Assembly (NCBI GenBank): GCA_902788995.1
Contig: CADAMO010000025.1
Coordinates: forward strand, 7,573-49,379
Length of the DNA stretch: 41,807 bases
Direction of reading: 5' to 3'
DNA from: Oscillospiraceae bacterium
Lineage (GTDB): Bacteria > Bacillota > Clostridia > Oscillospirales > Acutalibacteraceae
The notes under the pieces were generated by a model. It did no database searches, was not told the DNA's origin, and was given only the letters and a program-made list of their open reading frames with translations. The translations under genes and the position numbers were made by a program. Below, one piece after another: positions 33,491 through 41,807 of the stretch; the stretch's first letter is position 1; the number at the start of each line of letters is the position of its first letter.

Positions 33491-34222
33491 ATGAGCGAAC
33501 CGATTCAATATAAGATCAAGGACTTCGAGGGCCCCATGGACCTGCTGTTGTTCCTGATCAGCAAACACAAACTGAATATTTACGATATCCCCATCGTGGA
33601 GCTGGTGGAGCAGTACACCGCCTATATCCGTCAGATGAAGGAGGCGGACCTGGAGGTAGCCAGCGAGTTTCTGGAAATGGCGGCCCGCCTGGTACACATC
33701 AAGACCATCTCCCTTCTGCCGCGGCAGGAGGAGGGGGAGCAGCTCCGCCGGGAGCTGTCGGGCGAGCTGATCGAATACGCCGAGTGCAAGCGCGTGGCCC
33801 AGGAGCTGTCCCAGCGCACCCAGGGCTTCAACGCCTACGGCCGCCCCATGCAGCCCTTCAAGAGCGATATGAAATATACCCGGGTACACGACCCGCTGGA
33901 GCTGCTGGACGCCTATATGCGGGTGGTGGGCAAGCGGCTGCGGAAGATACCGCCGCCCCTGGACGCCTTCCGTACCATCGTGGCGAAAAAGATCGTCTCG
34001 GTGTCCCATAAGATCAATTCCATCGTCACCCGGCTGACGCAGGTGAAAAAACAGCGGCTTTCGGAGATCTACCGTCAGTCGGAGAGCCGCTCCGACCTGG
34101 TGGCCGCCTTTTTGGCGGTGCTGGAGCTGGCCAAGACCAACCACGTGCATCTGGAGGGCGACGGCGACGATATGACGGTTGAGCTCATTAAGATCCCGGA
34201 AGGAGAGCTTGATTTTGACTGA
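33491..34222 (+). CDS. scpA: Segregation and condensation protein A
   Basis: A 243-residue kleisin of the SMC-ScpAB condensin. The N terminus reads YKIKDFEGPMDLLLFLISKHKLNIYDIPI, the helical domain that contacts the SMC neck, and the C-terminal winged helix (FLAVLELAKTNHVHLEG) contacts the other SMC head. AAAGGAA precedes the ATG. scpB starts inside the last codons. Confidence 0.97.
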   Translation: MSEPIQYKIKDFEGPMDLLLFLISKHKLNIYDIPIVELVEQYTAYIRQMKEADLEVASEFLEMAARLVHIKTISLLPRQEEGEQLRRELSGELIEYAECKRVAQELSQRTQGFNAYGRPMQPFKSDMKYTRVHDPLELLDAYMRVVGKRLRKIPPPLDAFRTIVAKKIVSVSHKINSIVTRLTQVKKQRLSEIYRQSESRSDLVAAFLAVLELAKTNHVHLEGDGDDMTVELIKIPEGELDFD

Positions 34223-34805
34223 ACATACCATGAATATGAAAAGCACGGTGGAGGCGATCATCTTTGCCTCCGGCGAGCCGGTGGAGCGGCTGCGGCTGAT
34301 CGAGGTGCTGGGCTGCTCCCCCGAAAGGCTTGACGCGCTGATCAATGAGATCAAAGACGACTATGACGAGCGGGGCAGCGCCGTGGAGCTGCTGTGCCTC
34401 GGCTCGCAGGTGCAGTTCGCCACCCGGCCCGCCTATGCGGAGGCGGTGAGAAGCGTGCTGGACCTGAAAAAGAACCAGCCTCTTTCCCCCGCGGCCTTTG
34501 AGGTGCTGGCCATCGTGGCCTATAATCAGCCGGTGACCCGCTCGTTCATCGAGCAGGTGCGGGGCGTTGACTGCGGCGGCGTGCTGAACACCCTCTGTCA
34601 GCGTCAGCTGGTGGAGGAGTGCGGCAGGCTTGACTTGCCCGGCCGTCCTTTGATATACTGTACCACAGCGGAATTTCTGAAGTGCTTCTGCATGTCGACG
34701 CTGGCGGAGCTGCCGGATATCCCCGACACCAAGGCGGCCGCCGCCGCGCTGGAGAATATCCAGAAGGATGAAAACGTACCCGCCGGTCAGATGTCCATTC
34801 TGTGA
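34215..34805 (+). CDS. scpB: Segregation and condensation protein B
   Basis: A 196-residue partner of ScpA made of two winged helices (VEAIIFASGEPVERLRL; FEVLAIVAYNQPVTRSFIEQVRG). TTG 34215 is chosen because AGGAG (34201-34205) is 9 bases upstream; ATG 34230 has no ribosome site at a good distance. It overlaps scpA by 8 bases. The Cys-rich middle (ECGRL...FLKCFCMS) is unusual but not at known functional sites. Confidence 0.95.
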   Translation: MTEHTMNMKSTVEAIIFASGEPVERLRLIEVLGCSPERLDALINEIKDDYDERGSAVELLCLGSQVQFATRPAYAEAVRSVLDLKKNQPLSPAAFEVLAIVAYNQPVTRSFIEQVRGVDCGGVLNTLCQRQLVEECGRLDLPGRPLIYCTTAEFLKCFCMSTLAELPDIPDTKAAAAALENIQKDENVPAGQMSIL

Positions 34806-34832
34806 CCGGAACCCTATTACGGAGGTGAGCGA

Positions 34833-35624
34833 GTGATCGTTCTGAAAATTATCGGCTGGACGCTGCTGGGCATCCTGGCGCTGATCGTTCTGGCGCTCTG
34901 CATCAGGCTGCTGATTGAAGTCGAATACTCAGACGATGATACCCACGTCACGCTGCGGTGGCTGTTCCTGAAGGTGCCGCTGTACCCGGCTGCGCCCAAA
35001 GCGCCGAAGAAGAAAGCGCCCAAAGAGGAAGAACCTCCCAAGGAAGAGAAGCCGGAGGAGGAAAAGCCTGCCCAAACCGAAAAGAAGGAAGGCCTGCTGC
35101 ATATCCTCTACCGGACCCACGGCGTGGACGGGCTGCTGGAGCTGGCGCGCAAGACTGTTTCTTATCTGAATTCCTTCTTCGGCGGGCTGATCCGCTCGGT
35201 TGTGATCGAAGAGCTGTACCTTGACGTGGGCTGCACCAAGGGGGACGCCGCCGAAACGGCGATCTACTACGGCGAGGTCTGCTCCGCGCTGTTCCCGCTG
35301 CTGGGGGCGCTGGCGTCAAAGTGTAAGATCAAAAAGTACGACGTGAACGTCTATCCCGATTATCTGGCCCGGTTCAGCCGCGCGTCGTTTTTCGTGAAGT
35401 TCCACGTTTACCCCATTTACGTCACGGGCATTACCCTGCTGCTGGTATTCCGGCTGGTGTTCAGGGTGCTGCTCGGCATGCTTGTCAAAATTTTTCTGCC
35501 GAAAAAAGACAAAAACGCAGAAAAAGAAAATATAACGAAAGAAAAGGAAGATGAATCCCATGAAGGATCAGACAGCGGCAGGAATCCTGTCAACAACGAT
35601 CGAGAAAGTCCGTCAGCTGGTTGA
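34833..35624 (+). CDS. DUF2953 family membrane protein
   Basis: A 263-residue protein with a GTG start behind GGAGGTGAG. One N-terminal helix (IIGWTLLGILALIVLALCI) is followed by a highly charged Lys/Glu/Pro linker (about residues 55-85), a conserved core (LYLDVGCTKGDAAETAIYYGEV), a second hydrophobic region (VTGITLLLVFRLVFRVLLG) and a charged tail. In sporulating Firmicutes DUF2953 genes usually lie directly before ytfJ, as here, and the family is expected to be linked to spore formation; the reaction is unknown. The 3' end overlaps ytfJ by 65 bases. Confidence 0.88.
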   Translation: MIVLKIIGWTLLGILALIVLALCIRLLIEVEYSDDDTHVTLRWLFLKVPLYPAAPKAPKKKAPKEEEPPKEEKPEEEKPAQTEKKEGLLHILYRTHGVDGLLELARKTVSYLNSFFGGLIRSVVIEELYLDVGCTKGDAAETAIYYGEVCSALFPLLGALASKCKIKKYDVNVYPDYLARFSRASFFVKFHVYPIYVTGITLLLVFRLVFRVLLGMLVKIFLPKKDKNAEKENITKEKEDESHEGSDSGRNPVNNDRESPSAG

Positions 35625-35940
35625 CGTCAGCACTATCGTCGGCGAGCCCATCGTGCTCTCTGACGACATCACCGTCATTCCGGTGTCCAAGGTCACCTAC
35701 GGCTTTGCCTCCGGCGGCTCCGATTTTCCGTCCAAGAACAACGTCCAGCTGTTCGGCGGAGGCGGCGGCGCTGGTATCACCATCAATCCCGTGGCCTTCC
35801 TCGTGCTCAAGAACGGCGAAGTGACGCTGAAGCACATCACCGCCAACGACAACGCGGCCGAGCGGATCGTCAACATGGTGCCCGACGTGATCGACAAGTT
35901 CACCGACGTGGTGGGCAAGGTCAAGTCCTCAAAGGAATAA
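35560..35940 (+). CDS. ytfJ: Spore protein GerW/YtfJ family
   Basis: A 126-residue protein with the GerW core: TIVGEPIVLSDDITVIPVSK, then YGFASGGSDF, the Gly-rich LFGGGGGAGITINPVAFLV and a C-terminal helix ending FTDVVGKVKSS. In Bacillus YtfJ is a spore inner-membrane protein required for SleB-dependent cortex hydrolysis during germination. ATG 35560 is preferred with AGGAAG 9 bases upstream; ATG 35551 abuts the same site. It overlaps the DUF2953 gene, so the two are translated together. Confidence 0.93.
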   Translation: MKDQTAAGILSTTIEKVRQLVDVSTIVGEPIVLSDDITVIPVSKVTYGFASGGSDFPSKNNVQLFGGGGGAGITINPVAFLVLKNGEVTLKHITANDNAAERIVNMVPDVIDKFTDVVGKVKSSKE

Positions 35941-35995
35941 TACTGCAACCGGATTACAATGACGGCGCGTCAGTCTGATCAATCCACGGCAGACA

Positions 35996-36012
35996 GCGCC
36001 GCAAACGCGGCG
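35996..36012. repeat. GC-rich hairpin between ytfJ and rluB
   Basis: CGCCGC-AAAC-GCGGCG (35997-36012) is a 6-bp stem with a 4-base loop and no T-run. The rest of the 154-bp gap (35941-36094) has further GC-rich inverted stretches but no evident gene. It may pause or terminate the upstream operon, weakly. Confidence 0.4.
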
Positions 36013-36094
36013 GATTGCCGGGGTCGGACGCCTTCGGGCGGTTCGGCCTTAGGTTATTGCCGCCCGGCGTAATTATATTTAACAGGAAAGCAAT

Positions 36095-36823
36095 ATGCAG
36101 GAATCAGTCAGATTACAGAAATTTATGGCGGATAACGGCATCGCCTCCCGGCGGAAGTCCGAGGAGCTGATCGCCGAAGGCCGTGTCAAGGTGAACGGCA
36201 AGGTGGCGCAGATCGGCGACAAGATCGATCCGAAGCACGACGTGGTCTCCGTCAACGGGCGCAAGATCGTCCGCGAGACCGGCTACGTCTACCTGGCCCT
36301 CAACAAGCCCCGCGGCTACGTCACCACCATGAGCGACGAAATGGACCGCAAGTGCGTGGCGGAGCTGGTGGCGGACGTGGGCAAGCGGGTCTATCCCGTA
36401 GGCCGGTTGGACCGGGATTCGGAAGGGCTGCTGCTCATCACCAACGACGGCGAATTCGCCAACGCCATGACGCACCCCTCCCGCCACATCGCCAAGACCT
36501 ACCGGGTCAGCGTGCGGCCGAAGATCACCGACGACCAGATCACGGTGCTGACCTCCTCCATGATGATCGACGGCAGAAAGACGCTGCCGGCGGAGGTGCG
36601 GGTCGTCAGCTCCGAAGAGGACAAATCCGTGCTGGAGATCGTGCTTTACGAGGGGCGCAACCGGCAGATCCGCCGCCTGTGTGAGGAGGCGGGGCTTGAG
36701 ACCGTGCGGCTGAAACGCACCGCCATCGGCCAGCTGAAGCTGGCGGGCCTCAAGGTGGGCGAATACCGCAGCCTGACCCATGACGAGGTCAGCCTGCTCA
36801 AGCGCCAATCCGGCAATTACTGA
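36095..36823 (+). CDS. rluB: Ribosomal pseudouridine synthase, RluB/RsuA family
   Basis: A 242-residue enzyme that isomerises uridine in rRNA. An N-terminal S4 RNA-binding domain (LQKFMADNGIASRRKSEELI) is followed by the catalytic domain with the Asp in GRLDRDSEGLLLITNDGE, KTYRVSV and the EGRNRQIRRLCEEAG motif. The RsuA/RluB/RluE/RluF group is certain; RluB (23S U2605 by E. coli numbering) is the usual Firmicutes member. AGGAAA precedes the ATG. Confidence 0.9.
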   Translation: MQESVRLQKFMADNGIASRRKSEELIAEGRVKVNGKVAQIGDKIDPKHDVVSVNGRKIVRETGYVYLALNKPRGYVTTMSDEMDRKCVAELVADVGKRVYPVGRLDRDSEGLLLITNDGEFANAMTHPSRHIAKTYRVSVRPKITDDQITVLTSSMMIDGRKTLPAEVRVVSSEEDKSVLEIVLYEGRNRQIRRLCEEAGLETVRLKRTAIGQLKLAGLKVGEYRSLTHDEVSLLKRQSGNY

Positions 36824-36844
36824 TTCCCGAAAAGGTGAATAGTG

Positions 36845-37723
36845 ATGATCAGAAGTATGACAGGCTACGGCAGGGCGGTGCAGACCGTGGAGGGGATGAC
36901 CGTCACCGTAGAGATCAAAAGCGTCAACCACCGGTTCTTTGAATTCAGCCCCAAGGTGTACCGGACCTACTCCTTTCTGGAGGATAAGCTGAAGACCTAC
37001 TTGCAGCAGTACATTTCCCGGGGCAAGGTGGATTGCTTCGTACAGATCGAGACCGACGCCGACGACGACAGCACGGTGGAGATCAACCGCTCGCTGGCCT
37101 CCGGCTACATGCGGGCCATCGACGAGCTGTGCGCCGCCTACGGGCTTGAAAAGGGCAACTCGGTGGAGCTGCTGACCTCCCACCCGGATATCTTTTCCGT
37201 CCGCAAGACCCCCGCGGATGAGGAGACGGTGTGGAACCGGGTGCGCCCGGTGGTGCAGGAGGCGGCGGAAGCCTTCATCGCCATGCGGGAAACCGAGGGG
37301 CAGAAGCTGAAAGCGGACGTGCTCTCCCGGGCGGACAGCATCCTTGAGGCCGTCTCGTTCATCGAGACCCGCTCGCCGGAGACGGTGCGTCTATATAATG
37401 AAAAGCTGAAAGCTCGCATCCGGGAGCTGCTGGAGGACGCGCCGGTGGATGAACAGCGGCTGCTGACGGAAGCGGCCATCTTCGCCGACAAGATCGCGGT
37501 GGCGGAGGAGACGGTGCGGCTGCGCAGCCACATCGACCAGCTGCGGACCATGTTCGAATCCGGCGAGCCCATCGGCCGGAAGCTGGATTTTCTGGTGCAG
37601 GAGATCAACCGGGAGGCGAACACCATCGGCTCCAAGGGCTCCGATATCGAGATCGCCCGCAAGGTGATCGATATCAAGGCGGAGGTCGAAAAGATCCGCG
37701 AACAGATCCAGAATATCGAATAA
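36845..37723 (+). CDS. yicC: YicC family endoribonuclease
   Basis: A 292-residue YicC protein: it starts MIRSMTGYGRA (the family hallmark) and ends VEKIREQIQNIE, with the conserved C-terminal ESGEPIGRKLDFLVQEINRE and EANTIGSKGSD. YicC proteins form oligomeric barrels that cut RNA; in E. coli YicC affects the small RNA RyhB with PNPase. ATG 36845 is used because AGGTGA lies 6 bases upstream; GTG 36842 is an alternative. It is in the classic yicC-remA-gmk-rpoZ-priA-def-fmt order. Confidence 0.95.
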   Translation: MIRSMTGYGRAVQTVEGMTVTVEIKSVNHRFFEFSPKVYRTYSFLEDKLKTYLQQYISRGKVDCFVQIETDADDDSTVEINRSLASGYMRAIDELCAAYGLEKGNSVELLTSHPDIFSVRKTPADEETVWNRVRPVVQEAAEAFIAMRETEGQKLKADVLSRADSILEAVSFIETRSPETVRLYNEKLKARIRELLEDAPVDEQRLLTEAAIFADKIAVAEETVRLRSHIDQLRTMFESGEPIGRKLDFLVQEINREANTIGSKGSDIEIARKVIDIKAEVEKIREQIQNIE

Positions 37724-37736
37724 CGGCGGTGACGCA

Positions 37737-37994
37737 ATGAAACTTATCAATATCGGCTTCGGAAATTTCATCAACGCCGACCGGGTGGTGGCGGCGGTCT
37801 CGCCGGATTCCGCCCCCGTGAAGCGGATGATCCAGAACGCGAAGGAGACGGGGCGGCTGATCGACGTGACGCAGGGCCGCAAGACCCTCTCCGTCATCGT
37901 GACGGACAGCGAGCACGTGGTACTGTCCTATCTGAAGCTGGAAAAGCTCGGCGAGCGGTTTTCAGAGGAGACGCTTGCCGAACCGGAGGTGTGA
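37737..37994 (+). CDS. remA: Extracellular matrix regulator RemA
   Basis: An 85-residue DUF370 protein: INIGFGNFINADRVVA and the DVTQGRKTLSVIVTDS box are typical of RemA, a DNA-binding activator of biofilm and osmoprotection genes in Bacillus that assembles in rings. The N-terminal KLINIGFGNF is strongly conserved. GGCGGTGA lies before the ATG. It precedes gmk by 3 bases, as in many Firmicutes. Confidence 0.94.
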   Translation: MKLINIGFGNFINADRVVAAVSPDSAPVKRMIQNAKETGRLIDVTQGRKTLSVIVTDSEHVVLSYLKLEKLGERFSEETLAEPEV

Positions 37995-37997
37995 CCA

Positions 37998-38573
37998 ATG
38001 AAGAAAGGCGGCATTTTTATCCTCTCGGGCCCCTCGGGCTGCGGGAAGAATACCGTTTACGAAGGGCTGCGCGCCCTTGACCCGGATATCGTCCAGACGG
38101 TCTCCGCCACGACGAGAAAGCCGCGTCCGGGGGAAAGAAACGGCGTCGATTATTATTTTGAAACGGTCGAGGAATTCAAGCGCCGGATCGACAACGATGA
38201 GTTCGTGGAGTACGTGACATACGGCGGCAACAACTACGGCACCCTGAAAAGCGAGGTGGAGCGGCTGACCGCCCTCGGCAAAACGGTGGTGCTGGTCATC
38301 GAGGTGCGTGGCGCGCTGAACATCAAGCGCATGTTCCCCGAGGCGGTGGCGGTCTTTATCGAGCCCCCCTCCATGGAGGAGCTGATCCGCCGCATCAACA
38401 AGCGCGGCGACAACAACGAAACGGAGATCGCCCTGCGGATGAATATTGCGGCGGAGGAAATGACCTACCGCGACCGTTACGACTACCGTGTCGTGAACGG
38501 CGAACTGGATACGTGCATCAAAGAAGTTTACGATATTATCAAAAAGGAGACTGATCAGCATGATCAACATTGA
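37998..38573 (+). CDS. gmk: Guanylate kinase
   Basis: A 191-residue enzyme phosphorylating GMP to GDP. The P-loop is GPSGCGKNT (residues about 10-18), close to GPSGVGKGT in other members. GMP-binding residues are in the SATTRKPRPGE and VDYYF motifs, and the second half has IEVRGALNIK and the lid RINKRGDNNE. GGAGGTG lies 6 bases upstream. It overlaps rpoZ by 14 bases. Confidence 0.97.
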   Translation: MKKGGIFILSGPSGCGKNTVYEGLRALDPDIVQTVSATTRKPRPGERNGVDYYFETVEEFKRRIDNDEFVEYVTYGGNNYGTLKSEVERLTALGKTVVLVIEVRGALNIKRMFPEAVAVFIEPPSMEELIRRINKRGDNNETEIALRMNIAAEEMTYRDRYDYRVVNGELDTCIKEVYDIIKKETDQHDQH

Positions 38574-38769
38574 TTTGAAACCGCTTCTGAAGGGCGGCAT
38601 CAGCAGATATTCCCTTGTGGTGGCCGTGGCCAAGCGCTCCAGAGACATCGCCGACGAGGCGAAGGAAGAGGGCGAGATCCTGGTGGAAAAGCCCGTCAGC
38701 CTTGCGGTGGAGGACTTTCTGAACGACAGGTATTCCATCCGTGAATCCGACGAGATCAAAAAGTTTTAA
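38560..38769 (+). CDS. rpoZ: RNA polymerase omega subunit
   Basis: A 69-residue protein with the omega core: RYSLVVAVAKRSRDIADEA (family signature around residues 16-34) and KPVSLAVEDFL near the C terminus. It helps assemble beta-prime into RNA polymerase. AAAAAGGAG precedes the ATG. It is translationally coupled to gmk by overlap. Confidence 0.95.
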   Translation: MINIDLKPLLKGGISRYSLVVAVAKRSRDIADEAKEEGEILVEKPVSLAVEDFLNDRYSIRESDEIKKF

Positions 38770-38781
38770 GGACCGACGGAT

Positions 38782-41241
38782 GTGAGCGATCTGACAATCG
38801 CGGAGGTCGGCGTTGAAAAATGCGACCTTTCCTTCGACCGCCTGTTCAGCTATACCGTGCCGGAAGCTTTTGCCGGAACGGTGGAGCCCGGCGCGCGGGT
38901 GCTGGTGCCCTTCGGCGGCGCCAACGCGAAGCGGCAGGGGTTTGTCTTTGCCGTCAGAAGCGCGGCGGAAGGGGAGTCGCTTGCCGGTCTGAAGTCCGTT
39001 GATTCGGTCGTCGACGCCCGGCCTCTGCTGAACGCTGAGCTGCTGGAAACGGCCCGCTTTATGCACGACCGCTGCTTTTGCACCTGGTTCGCCGCCGCCA
39101 AGGCGGCGGTGCCCGGAGGCGTCTGCGGCGGCACCGAGAAGCTTTACGCCCCTTCGCAGGACCTGACGCAGGAACGTCTGTCTTCTCTCTCCCCGGAGGA
39201 GAGGGCGGTGGCGGCATACCTGCTCAAACGGAACGTCCCCGTGAAAAAGACGTTTCTCCGGCGGAAATTCGGTTTGAAACCGGAGGATCCGCTGCTGATC
39301 CGGCTGACAAGGCGGGGCGTTCTGACGGAGGACGCGGACGTGGCCGCCGGCGTGGGGGATCTGTCCGTTTCACGGGTCACGCTGGCGCGGGACTATGCGC
39401 CGGAGGACTTTACCGAAAAGCAGAACGAGGTGCTGTCCTTCCTGTCGGAAGCAGGCCCCATGAGCGCGGCGGAGCTGTGCTATTACACCGGCGTCAGCCC
39501 GTCGGTGGTGCAGGCTTTGCTGAAAAAGGGCGTCTGCCGCACGGAGGAGGAGGTCGTTCTGCGGACCCCGCAGGTGGAATACCGGGCGGAGGACTACCGC
39601 AAGCCGACCCTCTCCGACGAACAGCGGGCCGCTTTCGACGTGCTGTGGGAAGCCTACCGGCGGGAGGAAAAGAAAACCGCCCTGCTCTTCGGCGTGACGG
39701 GCAGCGGCAAGACCAACGTCTATCTGGAGCTGATCGACCGGGTGCTGTCGGACGGCAGGAACGTGATCGTCCTGGTGCCGGAGATCTCGCTGACGCCCCA
39801 GACCTTTTCCCTGTTCCGGGCCCGCTACGGCAGCCGCATCGCCGTGCTGCATTCCGGTCTTTCCATGGGGGAACGCCGGGATGAGTGGCAGCGCATCCGC
39901 GACGGCCGCGTCCGGGTGGTGATCGGCACCAGAAGCGCCGTCTTCGCCCCGCTGGAAAACCTCGGCCTCGTCATCGTGGACGAGGAACAGGAACATACCT
40001 ATAAATCGGAAAACGCCCCGCGCTATAACGCCAAGGAGATCGCGCGGTTCCGCTGCGCCTATCACGGCGGCCTGCTGGTGCTGGCCTCCGCCACGCCTCT
40101 CGTGGAGGATTACGCCCGGGCGCAGAACGGCGCCTACGTGCTGGCGGAGCTGACGGGCCGCTACGGCGAGGCGGAGCTGCCGGAGGTGCTGACCGTCGAT
40201 ATGACGGATCAGACCCTGCTGGAGCGGTACCTTTCCCTCAGCCGCCCGCTGACGGAGGAGATCGGCAAAAACCTTGTGGCGGGGGAGCAGACCATTCTGC
40301 TGGTCAACCGCCGGGGCTACAACACCTTCGTGGTGTGCGCCGAGTGCAAAAAGGTGCTGACCTGCCCCCGGTGCAGCATTTCGCTGACCTATCACGCCGC
40401 CAACAACCGGCTGATGTGCCACTATTGCGGGTATTCGGTTCCCTATAAGGACACCTGCCCCGACTGCGGCGCGCAGAATATCCGCTACGCCGGCACGGGC
40501 ACCCAGAAGATCGAGCAGGAGCTGAAGCACCGTTTCCCCGAGGCGCGGGTGCTGCGCATGGATGCTGACACCACCGCCGCCCGGAACGCCCACGACCGCA
40601 TGCTCTCCGCCTTCGGACGGGGAGAGTACGATATCCTGCTGGGCACGCAGATGGTGGCGAAGGGGCTGGATTTTCCCCGGGTGACGCTGGTGGGCATCAC
40701 CTCCGCCGACCGGGAGCTGTATAATGACGACTTCCGCTGCACGGAACGCACCTTCGACCTGATCACGCAGGTGGTGGGCCGGGCGGGCCGGGGCGGCAGA
40801 AAGGGCCGGGCGGTGATCCAGACGGTGACGCCGGACAACGACGTGATCGCCACCGCGGCGGCGCAGGATTACAAGAAGTATTACGCCACGGAGATCCTGC
40901 TGCGCCGGGCCATGATCTATCCGCCCTACTGCGATATCTGCGTGGTGGGCTTCACCGGCGCGGATAAAGGGCTGGTGGCCGCCTGCGCCGCTTCGTTCCT
41001 GGAAGAGCTGCGGCGGCGGAGCGATACGGAGTACAGCGACGTGAAGACCGTGGTGCTGGGACCGCTGGCGCCGAAGGTCTCCAAGGTGAACAACCGCTAC
41101 CGGCAGCGCATCATCATCAAATCGAAAAATACGGCGCGCTTCCGCCGTTTCGTCCGCGAGACGATGGAAAGCATCTTCGCCGAAAAACAATATCATAAAG
41201 TGACTGTTTACGCGGATATCAATCCCGAAAACATGAATTGA
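38782..41241 (+). CDS. priA: Primosomal protein N' (replication restart helicase PriA)
   Basis: An 819-residue DNA helicase that reloads the replisome at stalled forks. The N-terminal part is the 3'-DNA-end binding and winged-helix region. The helicase core has Walker A GVTGSGKT (from residue 304), DEEQEHTYKS (from about 400) and QMVAKGLDFPRVTLVG. The zinc-binding insert has eight Cys (from about 518; CAECKKVLTCPRC, CHYCG, CPDCG). The start is GTG 38782 with AAGGA about 8 bases upstream. Its length fits the Firmicutes form. Confidence 0.97.
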   Translation: MSDLTIAEVGVEKCDLSFDRLFSYTVPEAFAGTVEPGARVLVPFGGANAKRQGFVFAVRSAAEGESLAGLKSVDSVVDARPLLNAELLETARFMHDRCFCTWFAAAKAAVPGGVCGGTEKLYAPSQDLTQERLSSLSPEERAVAAYLLKRNVPVKKTFLRRKFGLKPEDPLLIRLTRRGVLTEDADVAAGVGDLSVSRVTLARDYAPEDFTEKQNEVLSFLSEAGPMSAAELCYYTGVSPSVVQALLKKGVCRTEEEVVLRTPQVEYRAEDYRKPTLSDEQRAAFDVLWEAYRREEKKTALLFGVTGSGKTNVYLELIDRVLSDGRNVIVLVPEISLTPQTFSLFRARYGSRIAVLHSGLSMGERRDEWQRIRDGRVRVVIGTRSAVFAPLENLGLVIVDEEQEHTYKSENAPRYNAKEIARFRCAYHGGLLVLASATPLVEDYARAQNGAYVLAELTGRYGEAELPEVLTVDMTDQTLLERYLSLSRPLTEEIGKNLVAGEQTILLVNRRGYNTFVVCAECKKVLTCPRCSISLTYHAANNRLMCHYCGYSVPYKDTCPDCGAQNIRYAGTGTQKIEQELKHRFPEARVLRMDADTTAARNAHDRMLSAFGRGEYDILLGTQMVAKGLDFPRVTLVGITSADRELYNDDFRCTERTFDLITQVVGRAGRGGRKGRAVIQTVTPDNDVIATAAAQDYKKYYATEILLRRAMIYPPYCDICVVGFTGADKGLVAACAASFLEELRRRSDTEYSDVKTVVLGPLAPKVSKVNNRYRQRIIIKSKNTARFRRFVRETMESIFAEKQYHKVTVYADINPENMN

Positions 41242-41254
41242 TCGGAGTATCGTT

Positions 41255-41725
41255 ATGGCGATAAGAAAAATCAGGGTGGACGACGACCCCATTCTCAGAA
41301 AAAAGAGCAGACCGGTGGAGCAGTTTGACGAAAAGCTGTTCACGTTGCTGGACGACATGAAAGAGACCCTGGCCAAGGCGGAGGGCATCGGCCTGGCCGC
41401 CGTGCAGGTGGGCATGCTCAAGCGGGTGGTGATCGTGGATTACGACGGCCGTTATCTGGAGCTCATCAATCCGGAGATCACCAAGGCGGAGGGGGAGCAG
41501 CAGGCGGACGAGGCCTGCCTGTCCCTGCCCCACAAAGCCGGCAAAACCACCCGGCCCCTCACCGTGACGGTGAAGGCCCAGAACCGGGAGGGCAAGTGGT
41601 GCCTGTATTCCGGCACCGACCTGATGGCCCGCTGCTTCTGCCACGAGCTGGACCATCTGGACGGCGTGCTTTACACTGACCGGCTGGCCCCCGGAGAAAA
41701 GGTCTTTATAACAGAGGACGTATGA
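41255..41725 (+). CDS. def: Peptide deformylase
   Basis: A 156-residue metal enzyme removing the formyl group from nascent N termini. Motif 1 is GIGLAAVQVG, motif 3 is H130-E-L-D-H134 and the ligand Cys is C88. Motif 2 reads EACLS instead of the usual EGCLS, which still keeps the metal-binding Cys. It is coupled to fmt by overlapping stop/start (TGATG). Confidence 0.95.
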   Translation: MAIRKIRVDDDPILRKKSRPVEQFDEKLFTLLDDMKETLAKAEGIGLAAVQVGMLKRVVIVDYDGRYLELINPEITKAEGEQQADEACLSLPHKAGKTTRPLTVTVKAQNREGKWCLYSGTDLMARCFCHELDHLDGVLYTDRLAPGEKVFITEDV

Positions 41726-41807
41726 TGAAAAAAGTGGTGTTTATGGGAACGCCGGATTTCGCCGTTCCCGCCCTGCAGGCGCTGATTGCGTCGGAGGAAT
41801 ACGACGT
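41725..41807 (+). CDS. fmt: Methionyl-tRNA formyltransferase (5' end only)
   Basis: The frame opens at ATG 41725 (AGAGGA 6 bases upstream; ATG 41722 is the alternative) and runs off the window after about 27 codons. It starts with the diagnostic MGTPDFAVPALQAL. The enzyme formylates Met-tRNA(fMet) and is the partner of peptide deformylase, encoded directly upstream. Confidence 0.92.
   Translation, partial: MKKVVFMGTPDFAVPALQALIASEEYD

Noticed and set aside
39370..41421. Minus-strand frame of 683 codons opposite priA
   Set aside because: priA on the plus strand has every helicase and zinc motif; the antisense translation is His/Gln/Val-rich without motifs.

Overview
The window looks like chromosomal DNA of a GC-rich, spore-forming Clostridia, probably Oscillospiraceae/Ruminococcaceae-like. 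The support is the gene content: CdaA/CdaR, RemA, GerW/YtfJ, a PdaB-like deacetylase, a secreted protein with a dockerin, a class Ic aspartate aminotransferase and a FeoA-FeoB fusion. It also shows gene orders typical of Clostridia: yceD-rpmF, DUF512-der, DUF1385-prmC, scpA-scpB-DUF2953-ytfJ, and yicC-remA-gmk-rpoZ-priA-def-fmt. No rRNA, tRNA, prophage, transposase gene or CRISPR array was seen. Taxonomy is inferred from gene content only.

Layout. 1-7.3 kb is a mixed block: a lipoprotein alpha/beta hydrolase cut by the window edge (minus strand), a PdaB-like deacetylase, a repeat-rich spacer, an iron-uptake cassette (feoA-feoB fusion plus a 53-residue FeoB-associated Cys-rich protein), a GNAT acetyltransferase, a CDF metal exporter and a DUF1508 protein. 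7.3-13.4 kb (minus) holds two large secreted proteins that share a roughly 315-residue C-terminal region. One carries an N-terminal dockerin; the other has eight repeats of about 78 residues. Both carry Cys-x-x-Cys modules. 13.7-16 kb (minus) has an HSL-type esterase and mtaB. From 16.1 kb to the end all genes are on the plus strand and are mostly housekeeping: dacF-type carboxypeptidase, pgi, a small P-loop protein, yceD-rpmF, a DUF512 radical SAM protein, der, an aspartate aminotransferase and ispF. These are followed by cdaA, a frameshifted cdaR, a lipoprotein, an OmpR/PhoR-type two-component system, DUF1385, prmC, an M50 protease, scpA, scpB, DUF2953 and ytfJ, then rluB and the yicC-to-fmt cluster.

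How the genes work together. The feo cassette has a recognisable promoter with a palindrome at the expected transcription start, which suggests metal-responsive control. The cdaA/cdaR pair makes and controls c-di-AMP and sits directly upstream of a lipoprotein and a sensor kinase/regulator pair. The 3' cluster joins RNA decay (YicC), matrix regulation (RemA), nucleotide supply (Gmk), RNA polymerase omega, replication restart (PriA) and N-terminal formyl-methionine handling (Def, Fmt).

Between genes there are several small repeat families: a palindromic element beginning GTAGCRCGGC, an exact 57-bp tandem duplication, and several families of 7-bp tandem repeats that often abut stop codons. The least explained part of the window is the pair of paralogous surface proteins at 7.3-13.4 kb. 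The clearest anomaly is a single-base frameshift in cdaR.
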